NCBI GenBank assembly: GCA_016873595.1
Contig: VGWZ01000148.1
Location: 1-5,111 of the forward strand
Length of the DNA stretch: 5,111 bases
Direction of reading: 5' to 3'
Source of the DNA: Nitrospira sp.
Lineage (GTDB): Bacteria; Nitrospirota; Thermodesulfovibrionia; Thermodesulfovibrionales; SM23-35
This document shows positions 1 through 5,111 of this stretch, piece after piece. Every line of letters begins with the position of its first letter. Within the stretch, counting starts at the first letter, position 1. Under the pieces are notes generated by a model. That model saw only the letters and a program-made list of their open reading frames with translations, made no database searches and was not told the origin of the DNA. Position numbers and translations under genes: made by a program.

Positions 1-46
1 ATATAACCGTTTCTTGCCAAAGGAAGTTTTGAGGTGGTATTCTTAG
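1..46 (+). CDS. Possible C-terminal tail of an upstream gene (partial)
   Basis: The frame beginning at base 2 is open from the window edge and reads YNRFLPKEVLRWYS before a TAG stop at 44-46. The composition looks like real protein, and the other two forward frames stop at 4-6 and 36-38. If real, its stop lies 2 nt before the ATG at 49 of the next gene, which would fit a tightly packed operon. Fourteen codons are too few to name a family, and this could be chance open sequence. Confidence 0.25.
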   Translation, partial: YNRFLPKEVLRWYS

Positions 47-75
47 CTATGTTGAGGATTGAAAAGAAGTTCACT

Positions 76-2643
76 ATGAATCTTTCATCTTTTCTGAAAC
101 CAAGCCGGTATATCAATAGTGAGATCAATTCCATTCATAAGAAAGCTGCTGTAAGAGTTGCACTTGCATTTCCTGATGTTTATGAGGTTGGGATGTCTCA
201 TCTCGGACTTAAGATACTTTACAAAATAATCAATGACATCCCCTATGCATCTGCTGAAAGGGTGTTCTCTCCATGGCTTGACCTTGAGGCCGAGATGAAG
301 ACAAAAGGCATACCCCTTTCATCTTTAGAATCTAACAGGCCATTGAGAGATTTTGATATTGTAGGCTTCAGCCTTCAGTATGAACTCTTATATACAACAG
401 TTCTTAATATGCTCTTTCTTGGCGGGATCCCACTCAGAACTGAAGAAAGAAATAATGTATTAAATACACACTGTTATCCGCTTGTTATTGCTGGCGGGCC
501 GTGTACCGTCAACCCGGCACCGATGTCTCCATTTATTGATGCGTTCTTGATTGGAGATGGAGAAGAGGCGATAAGGGACATACTTGATTCATTTTACCAA
601 TGGAAGACAGGTGGAGATGGCAAAAGGGAATCTCTCCTTTTAGTTCTATCTGAGATTGAGGGCATGTATGTGCCTCATGTCCACTGTAATCCCCCCACCC
701 CCCCCTTAGAAAAGGGGGGTAAAGGGGGACTTGAAAAGAGGGGGCAAGGGAGGATTAGGCGGCGTTTAATAAAATCACTTGATGATGCTCCTTACCCGGT
801 TAATCCGATTATCCCGTACACCCCACTCATCCATGATAGAGTAAATATAGAAGTTTCGAGGGGGTGTTCGAGAGGCTGCAGATTCTGTCAAGCAGGTATC
901 ACCTACAGGCCAGTTCGTGAGAGAAGCCCTGAAAAGGTATTAGCGATCGCGGAGAACTCTTTGAAAAATACAGGCTATGAAGAAGTTTCATTAACATCAC
1001 TGAGTGCGGGAGACTACAGTTGCCTTTTACAGGTTATAAAGGAACTTAACAAAAGATTTTCAAAAAATAAGATCGCCCTTTCACTTCCATCTCTGAGAGT
1101 TGCATCTATTAACCATGATCTCCTCAAAGAGATACGAGCTGTAAGGAAGACCGGTTTTACCATTGCGCCTGAGGCAGGAAGCGAGAGGCTGAGAAGGGTA
1201 ATCAATAAAGATTTCTCCGAAGACGACTATGAACGGATCCTTAAAACCCTATTCAATGAAGGTTGGCATAATATTAAACTCTATTTCATGATAGGTCTTC
1301 CCACAGAGACAGAAGAAGATATAGAAAGAATCCCTGAAATGGTTATTAAGGTACTTAAAACAGCAAAGCAGTATACAGATAGGTTTGTGAATATAAACAT
1401 AGGGATCTCTCCCTTTATTCCAAAGCCCCACACACCATTTCAGTGGCATGGACAGAACCCTACTGCACGCCTCAAAAGTAAAATAGATTATCTAAAGGAT
1501 GTCCTCGCAAAAAGAGGCTTTAAGGTAAAAAGTCATGATGTGAAGATGAGTCTTCTTGAGGCTGCTTTCTCCAGAGGTGATGAGGCCCTCTCGTTCCTTA
1601 TCGAGAAAGCGTGGTCTTTGGGGTGCAGGCTTGATGGATGGTCAGATGTTTTTGAGTTCGAGAAATGGGAAAAGGCGATGAATCTCACGGGTATAAATGC
1701 AGCAGATATTGTTGAAAAAACGTATGAAAGTTCAGACACACTTCCCTGGGAAAATATAGATGTTGGTGTGACAAAAGAATTCCTGTGGAAGGAACACCAG
1801 AAGGCATTGTCAGGTGATATCACGCCTGACTGTAGAAAGACCTGTCATCTCTGCGGACTTGAATGTAAAGAAGACGCAATGAAGCTGAGAAGCTTGGAAA
1901 TTGGGAAGATTGGAAGTACAAAAGGAGAAAATACCTCGGAACTTCTCAACCTCGGAACTTCTCAACCTCTCAACATAAGACATTTTAAGTCTTTAAAGAT
2001 AAGAGTAGAATTTTCTAAGACAGGCAGATTGAAATATCTCTCGCATCTTGAACTCATGACAACGTTGCTCAGAGCTTTAAGAAGGGCGGAATTCCCCCTT
2101 GAGTATTCAAAAGGGTTTCACCCACATCCAGAGGTGTCTTTTGGTCCTCCACTTGGTGTGGGCATCGGAGGCCTTAGTGAGTATTTTGATATGAAAATAA
2201 TACCGCCTTTTGATATAGTTATAAACATGAGGAAACTAAATAGTGCACTCCCCGAAGGGATATATATAAAAGACATAGTAGTTATAGCTGAGAATACAAA
2301 ATCTCTGAGCAATTTTATCACAAGGTATGAATATGAAATAAAAGGCAGGAATTTATCTCACATTCACAAATTTTTATCAGAAGAAGAGATAATGGTGTCC
2401 AGAGAAAAACATAAAGTAAACCTCAGGGATATGGTAGAAGAAGCAAAAATGATAAGAGAAAATATGATAAATGTAATAGTGGCAGACCAGGGAGATATAA
2501 AGGTAAGGCTCAATGAACTTCTTCCTAAAGTCTTTAATGTCCCCATAGAGGAACTCGATATAACAAGAGTTGCCCTTTATGGAAGGGATAATGAATGGGT
2601 AACACCTACAGAGCGGAGCTTACAGTGGACAGCGAAATCCTGA
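76..2643 (+). CDS. Radical SAM protein of unknown function, fused to a DUF2344 domain (TIGR03960/TIGR03936-like)
   Basis: The 855-residue protein (numbered from Met at 76) has an N-terminal Rossmann-like region resembling B12-binding modules (about 26-175, with FPDVYEVGMSHLG and a GDGEEA turn). A radical SAM core follows (about 250-460) with Cys264, Cys268 and Cys271 in the CX3CX2C [4Fe-4S]/SAM motif and a MIGLPTETEEDI strand. A second cysteine group (586, 590, 593, 597; CX3CX2CX3C) could hold another metal centre. The C-terminal DUF2344 domain (about 640-855) carries FSKTGRLKYLSHLELM and KGFHPHPEVSFGPP. No reaction is established for this family as far as I know. Starts at GTG 34 (AAAGGA at 19-24) and ATG 49 (GAGGTG at 31-36, spacing long) are also possible; 76 was chosen because the KPSRYI motif then sits near the N-terminus, as I recall for relatives. 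Two repeat-derived insertions (688-757 and 1881-1974) lie between domains without breaking the frame. The gene overlaps the start of rng. Confidence 0.9.
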   Translation: MNLSSFLKPSRYINSEINSIHKKAAVRVALAFPDVYEVGMSHLGLKILYKIINDIPYASAERVFSPWLDLEAEMKTKGIPLSSLESNRPLRDFDIVGFSLQYELLYTTVLNMLFLGGIPLRTEERNNVLNTHCYPLVIAGGPCTVNPAPMSPFIDAFLIGDGEEAIRDILDSFYQWKTGGDGKRESLLLVLSEIEGMYVPHVHCNPPTPPLEKGGKGGLEKRGQGRIRRRLIKSLDDAPYPVNPIIPYTPLIHDRVNIEVSRGCSRGCRFCQAGITYRPVRERSPEKVLAIAENSLKNTGYEEVSLTSLSAGDYSCLLQVIKELNKRFSKNKIALSLPSLRVASINHDLLKEIRAVRKTGFTIAPEAGSERLRRVINKDFSEDDYERILKTLFNEGWHNIKLYFMIGLPTETEEDIERIPEMVIKVLKTAKQYTDRFVNINIGISPFIPKPHTPFQWHGQNPTARLKSKIDYLKDVLAKRGFKVKSHDVKMSLLEAAFSRGDEALSFLIEKAWSLGCRLDGWSDVFEFEKWEKAMNLTGINAADIVEKTYESSDTLPWENIDVGVTKEFLWKEHQKALSGDITPDCRKTCHLCGLECKEDAMKLRSLEIGKIGSTKGENTSELLNLGTSQPLNIRHFKSLKIRVEFSKTGRLKYLSHLELMTTLLRALRRAEFPLEYSKGFHPHPEVSFGPPLGVGIGGLSEYFDMKIIPPFDIVINMRKLNSALPEGIYIKDIVVIAENTKSLSNFITRYEYEIKGRNLSHIHKFLSEEEIMVSREKHKVNLRDMVEEAKMIRENMINVIVADQGDIKVRLNELLPKVFNVPIEELDITRVALYGRDNEWVTPTERSLQWTAKS
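688..757 (+). repeat. In-frame C-rich/G-rich inverted repeat element (NPPTPPLEKGG type)
   Basis: A C-rich arm (691-707) is followed by a 4-nt loop (708-711) and a G-rich arm (712-729). The inner stem CCCCCCTT/AAGGGGGG is perfect at 700-707 and 712-719, with a looser outer stem. The right arm is repeated in degenerate form: GAAAAGGGGGGTAAAGGGGG from 709 and a related copy from 733 to 757. It is translated in frame as NPPTPPLEKGGKGGLEKRGQ (residues about 205-224 of the radical SAM protein), directly after the YVPH strand and before the RRRLIKSLDDA stretch that leads to the SAM core. From memory, similar NPPxPPLxKGG peptides recur inside unrelated proteins in several phyla and come from dispersed palindromic repeats. 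Insertion into a surface loop is inferred. Confidence 0.8.
1881..1974 (+). repeat. 8-bp-periodic repeat array in two opposite orientations, inside the coding sequence
   Basis: From 1881 to 1920 the sequence reads as five 8-bp units (GAAGCTGA, GAAGCTTG, GAAATTGG, GAAGATTG, GAAGTACA). From 1934 to 1965 there are two identical 16-bp units CCTCGGAACTTCTCAA, followed by a shortened CCTCTCAAC (1966-1974). On the minus strand the second block also has an 8-bp period (GTTGAGAA, GTTCCGAG), so the two blocks are inverted relatives and could form an imperfect hairpin around 1921-1933. Because 16 is not a multiple of 3, the two identical units are read in different frames (TSELLN, then LGTSQPLN). The array encodes the linker between the second cysteine group and the DUF2344 domain of the radical SAM protein. 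Confidence 0.75.
2615..2618 (+). promoter_or_regulatory. Ribosome binding site for rng (decides the GTG start)
   Basis: GGAG lies 6 nt before the GTG at 2625, inside the last codons of the radical SAM gene. This spacing is near ideal and supports GTG 2625 over ATG 2595. The upstream ATG has a weaker purine run (GGAAGGG, 2581-2587) at a comparable distance, so it is not excluded. Confidence 0.6.
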
Positions 2644-4130
2644 TAAATGTGACACGTGAAGAGACAAGGGTTGGCCTTCTCGAAGGAGGCCAGGTCGTTG
2701 AGTTTTATGTTGAAAGGAAGCGCGATGCAAGCCTTGTGGGAAACATATATAAAGGCAAGGTTGTGAAAATCCTCCCTGGTATGCAGTCAGCTTTTGTTGA
2801 TATAGGCCTTGAAAAAGCAGCTTTCCTCTACGTGACCGACATTCGTGCTGGTATAGAAGAATTTGCACCTTTTCTCGATGAAGAAGAAAAGAACAATTCT
2901 CTTGAATTCGTTTCAAGAAAAGGGAAACCAGACTTCACCATTGAGGATCTTGTCCAGGAAGGACAGGAAATCCTTGTGCAGGCTTCAAAGGACCCAATCG
3001 GCAGTAAGGGGGCACGTCTCACCTCATATGTCACACTCCCGGGGAGATATCTTGTACTTATGCCGAATGTAGACCATATAGGAATATCAAGGAGGATTTC
3101 TGATGAGGCAGAACGAACAAGACTCAAAAAAATAGTTGAAGATATACAACCAAAAGGTTACGGGCTTATTATAAGGACAGCAAGTGAGGGTTCTACCGAG
3201 GAAGACCTTAAAAAAGACCTTGAGTTTCTTCTTTTATTATGGGAGACCATTCAGAAGAAAAAAGACAGAGTAACCGCACCTTCCCTGCTTTACAGCGATC
3301 TTGACCTTGTATTCAGAAGTGTACGAGACCTTTTGAGCCAGGATGTGAAGAGGCTTGTGATAGACTCTGAAGAAGAGCATGAACGTATTAAGGATTTTGT
3401 AAAGGCCCACGTTGAAAAACTTTTAGGGAAGATAGAACTTTATGAAGGGACAGAACCTATATTCGATACATTTGGAATTGAACTCGACATTTCGAGGGCA
3501 CTTGGCAGAAAAGTCTGGTTGAAGTCAGGCGGCTATATTGTGATTGACCAGACAGAGGCAATGACTGTCATAGACGTAAATACTGGTAAGTTTGTTGGTA
3601 AGGAGGAACTTGAAGACACAATACTTAAGACTAACCTTGAGGCTGTCAAGGAGATTTCCTACCAGATAAGGCTAAGAAATCTCGGCGGAATTATCATTGT
3701 AGATTTCATTGATATGGAAAAACTTGAAAACAGGGAAAGGGTTTTTAATGGATTTATTGAGACAATGAGGAAAGACAGAGCAAAAAACACAATATCCCAT
3801 ATATCGGACCTCGGGCTTATCCAGATGACAAGAAAACGTGTCAGGGAAAGCCTCGGGAGAGTACTTTGCGAAGCCTGTCCGTACTGTGAAGGCAAAGCTT
3901 TTGTCAAGTCACCCCGAACACTCTGTTATGAGATATTCAGAAAAATAAAGAGACTTGCAAGACGCGGTGGTGAAAGGATTATTGTGACAGCCCATCCTTC
4001 TGTTGCAGAACTTCTCTCTGACGAAGAACGGCAGGGGCTTGAGGATATAGAGAGCCAATATAATGTAAAAGTTACGGTAAAGGGAAACAGCAATCTCCAC
4101 CAGGAAAATTACGAGGTTACAGTCCTATGA
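2625..4130 (+). CDS. rng: Ribonuclease G (RNase E/G family, single-strand endoribonuclease)
   Basis: The 501-residue protein (from GTG 2625) starts DSEILINVTREETRVGLLEGG, the typical family opening. RNase E/G enzymes cut single-stranded AU-rich RNA, process rRNA and start mRNA decay in the cytoplasm. An S1 RNA-binding domain (about 33-120) contains an acidic, lysine-containing insert (about 84-104). Arg184-Thr185 in GLIIRT correspond to the 5'-monophosphate sensor. The catalytic metal ligands are Asp317 (IDVNTGKF) and Asp360 (IIIVDFIDM), 43 residues apart as in E. coli RNase E Asp303/Asp346. CPYC (Cys418, Cys421) is the Zn-link, with an extra Cys415 before it. The protein ends soon after the catalytic part, so it lacks the long RNase E scaffold tail and matches RNase G in length. 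The start overlaps the upstream gene by 19 bp, or 49 bp if ATG 2595 (511 aa) is used, which implies coupled translation. The usual rplU/rpmA neighbours are absent downstream; larE follows instead. Confidence 0.95.
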   Translation: MDSEILINVTREETRVGLLEGGQVVEFYVERKRDASLVGNIYKGKVVKILPGMQSAFVDIGLEKAAFLYVTDIRAGIEEFAPFLDEEEKNNSLEFVSRKGKPDFTIEDLVQEGQEILVQASKDPIGSKGARLTSYVTLPGRYLVLMPNVDHIGISRRISDEAERTRLKKIVEDIQPKGYGLIIRTASEGSTEEDLKKDLEFLLLLWETIQKKKDRVTAPSLLYSDLDLVFRSVRDLLSQDVKRLVIDSEEEHERIKDFVKAHVEKLLGKIELYEGTEPIFDTFGIELDISRALGRKVWLKSGGYIVIDQTEAMTVIDVNTGKFVGKEELEDTILKTNLEAVKEISYQIRLRNLGGIIIVDFIDMEKLENRERVFNGFIETMRKDRAKNTISHISDLGLIQMTRKRVRESLGRVLCEACPYCEGKAFVKSPRTLCYEIFRKIKRLARRGGERIIVTAHPSVAELLSDEERQGLEDIESQYNVKVTVKGNSNLHQENYEVTVL

Positions 4131-4143
4131 TTATGGTAAAGAT

Positions 4144-4147
4144 GGAG
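4144..4147 (+). promoter_or_regulatory. Shine-Dalgarno site, probably the former larE ribosome binding site
   Basis: GGAG begins 13 nt after the rng stop codon and is 7 nt before the ATG at 4155, an ideal arrangement for a third gene in the operon. That ATG now opens only a 25-codon frame running into the structured element. The larE ATG at 4300 has no comparable purine run upstream. Confidence 0.5.
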
Positions 4148-4154
4148 ATGGGTT

Positions 4155-4232
4155 ATGAGTAAAGCAGTTAAACAGGGGATAGCCCTGTCGCTCATTCTCG
4201 ACCCCGATATTCATCGGGGCCTCCGAGGTTAA
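4155..4232 (+). CDS. Short 25-codon ORF running into the intergenic element (leader peptide or remnant)
   Basis: ATG at 4155 has a good GGAG site 7 nt upstream and opens a frame reading MSKAVKQGIALSLILDPDI, then HRGLRG and TAA at 4230-4232. Most codons lie in the structured element: the left inverted end, the CCCCGAT hairpin and the first bases of the second hairpin. I recognise no protein family. It may be a by-product of an element landing behind a functional RBS and start codon, or it may act as a leader peptide whose translation melts the RNA structure. It is not in frame with larE (145 nt between the two ATGs). Translation is likely given the RBS; a peptide function is unsupported. Confidence 0.3.
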   Translation: MSKAVKQGIALSLILDPDIHRGLRG

Positions 4233-4295
4233 TTCTGCTAAACGCAGAATTAAAAACCGCTCTCAGGACTATCCCCTGCCTTGCTCTTAATTACT
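4158..4295 (+). mobile_element. Structured palindromic intergenic element (MITE-like; core 4173-4278)
   Basis: The core is bounded by inverted ends CAGGGGATAGCCCTG (4173-4187) and CAGGACTATCCCCTG (4264-4278), which match at 14 of 15 positions. Inside are two perfect hairpins: CCCCGAT/ATCGGGG (4202-4208, 4213-4219, loop ATTC) and TTAATTCTGC/GCAGAATTAA (4229-4238, 4244-4253, loop TAAAC). A short outer match AGTAA (4158-4162) / TTACT (4291-4295) may extend the ends. Each inverted end can also fold on itself (CAGGG/CCCTG at 4173-4187), so two alternative structures exist. No T-run follows either hairpin, so it is not a classical terminator. No transposase is encoded. A non-autonomous mobile element is the best reading; a conserved structured RNA is the alternative. 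Confidence 0.6.
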
Positions 4296-4299
4296 ATTA

Positions 4300-5106
4300 A
4301 TGAAAAACAATAAATTCGATAAACTCATAGAAATTCTGAAAGATATGCAGAGCGCTTTACTTGCTTATTCCGGAGGTGTTGATAGTACATTTCTTCTGAA
4401 GGCACTGCAGATTTCAGGCATTAAAACCCTTTCGGTAACAGCAGTTTCAGAAACAACACCTTCTGGTGACATTCTCATGGCAAAAAAAATGTCCTCAGAA
4501 TTCGGGGTAGAGCACAGGATTATAAAAACAGAAGAGCTTTCATTAGAGGAATTTGTAAATAACACCCCTGACAGATGTTTTTTCTGCAAGGATGAGTTGT
4601 TCAAAAAACTTTCAGGTATCGCATCTTCTGAAGGATTTAGGTGTGTCCTTGATGGCAGTAATGTTGATGATACTTCAGACTTCAGACCGGGCAGAATAGC
4701 TGCGACAAAATACAATGTGAGGAGCCCGTTGATAGAGGTAGAGATTTCAAAAAAAGAAGTCAGAGAACTTTCACGACAGTTTGGTCTTCCCACATGGGAT
4801 AAGCCATCTTCTCCATGTCTTTCTTCGAGGTTTCCCTACGGGCAAAGGATAACAAAAGAGGCTTTAAGACGTGTAGAAAAAGCAGAAGACTTCCTTAGAT
4901 CTCTTGGATTTCATGAAATACGGGTAAGAGATCATAATGGGAGTGCAAGGATTGAGGTTGGAGAGGATGAAATTGAGTTATTGTTGATGCCTGAAAAAAG
5001 AAAGATTATTTCTGAAACATTAAAATCTTTTGGGTATAAATTTATATCCGTTGACCTCGATGGCTATAAAACTGGAAGTATGAACAGGACAATCGGGAGG
5101 GGATAG
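4300..5106 (+). CDS. larE: LarE-type ATP-dependent sulfur transferase (PP-loop family)
   Basis: The 268-residue protein is close to the usual LarE length (about 270). LarE activates pyridinium dicarboxylate mononucleotide with ATP and inserts sulfur into it, making the nickel-pincer nucleotide used by lactate racemase and related LarA enzymes. The PP-loop ATP site is AYSGGVDSTFL (about residues 22-32). CFFC (Cys93, Cys96) and PCLSSRFPYG (Cys173) are present. Cys173 corresponds to the sacrificial Cys176 of Lactobacillus plantarum LarE. The added CXXC fits the [4Fe-4S]-bearing LarE described from Thermotoga maritima, in which the protein is not consumed. No larA, larB or larC is in the window, so the acceptor could differ. 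The start ATG has no Shine-Dalgarno sequence (AT-rich upstream, in-frame stop at 4288-4290). The last codons contain GGGAGGGG (5095-5102), a possible RBS for a gene beyond the window. Confidence 0.9.
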   Translation: MKNNKFDKLIEILKDMQSALLAYSGGVDSTFLLKALQISGIKTLSVTAVSETTPSGDILMAKKMSSEFGVEHRIIKTEELSLEEFVNNTPDRCFFCKDELFKKLSGIASSEGFRCVLDGSNVDDTSDFRPGRIAATKYNVRSPLIEVEISKKEVRELSRQFGLPTWDKPSSPCLSSRFPYGQRITKEALRRVEKAEDFLRSLGFHEIRVRDHNGSARIEVGEDEIELLLMPEKRKIISETLKSFGYKFISVDLDGYKTGSMNRTIGRG

Positions 5107-5111
5107 GAAAG

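Noticed and set aside
1934..1974. CRISPR array
   Set aside because: The 16-bp units are directly tandem with no spacers and lie in frame inside a coding sequence.
688..1974. Radical SAM gene broken by repeats (pseudogene)
   Set aside because: Both insertions keep the reading frame, all catalytic cysteines are present, and the DUF2344 end is intact.
2683..2709. Internal start after AAGGAGG (2683-2689) in rng
   Set aside because: The next ATG (2707) is 18 nt away and out of frame with rng; the purine run simply encodes EGG of the conserved N-terminus.
4127..4162. 11-codon ORF starting at the ATGA overlap with the rng stop
   Set aside because: It is very short, is dominated by chance ATG triplets, and matches nothing. 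The ATG at 4155 has the better ribosome binding site.
4202..4258. Rho-independent terminator after rng
   Set aside because: Both hairpins are strong, but neither is followed by a T-run on either strand; the second is followed by AAAAACC on the plus strand. They fit better as parts of the palindromic element.
4365..4793. 142-codon antisense frame within larE, and other antisense frames of 60-99 codons
   Set aside because: They lie opposite strongly supported genes, have no recognisable domains and low-complexity composition, and are explained by the codon use of the sense strand.

Overview
The window is a same-strand gene string from a Gram-negative-type bacterium with roughly 40% GC (judged by eye). 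It holds three full-length genes. The first encodes a fused radical SAM protein of unknown function (76..2643, TIGR03960-like with a C-terminal TIGR03936/DUF2344 domain). The second encodes a ribonuclease G (2625..4130, rng). The third encodes a LarE-type PP-loop sulfur transferase (4300..5106, larE). The radical SAM/DUF2344 fusion next to rng, together with the small GC-rich repeat in the first gene, suggests an anaerobic lineage such as Nitrospirota or Desulfobacterota. That placement rests on recall of gene order and repeat types, not on a search.

Layout: bases 1..46 may hold the last codons of an upstream gene. The radical SAM gene fills 76..2643, and rng starts inside its last codons, so the two are very likely co-transcribed and translationally coupled. 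A 169-bp gap (4131..4299) separates rng from larE. It is not empty: it holds a Shine-Dalgarno site with its own ATG, then a compact, highly structured element with 15-bp inverted ends and two internal hairpins. The larE start codon follows directly and has no ribosome binding site of its own.

The notable theme is small repeats. Three unrelated elements lie in 5.1 kb: (1) a C-rich/G-rich inverted repeat read in frame as an NPPTPPLEKGGKGG-type peptide between the N-terminal and radical SAM domains; (2) an 8-bp-periodic array in two opposite orientations, read in frame as the linker before the DUF2344 domain; (3) the intergenic element between rng and larE. The third appears to have separated larE from its original ribosome binding site: joining the ATG at 4155 directly to larE codon 2 gives a normal GGAG, 7-nt spacer and ATG.

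Functionally, the radical SAM protein and RNase G are plausibly linked through RNA or ribosome metabolism, but this is context only. LarE belongs to nickel-pincer nucleotide cofactor synthesis or a related sulfur transfer. Its three cysteines (93, 96, 173) match the reported [4Fe-4S]-dependent type better than the single-cysteine sacrificial type.
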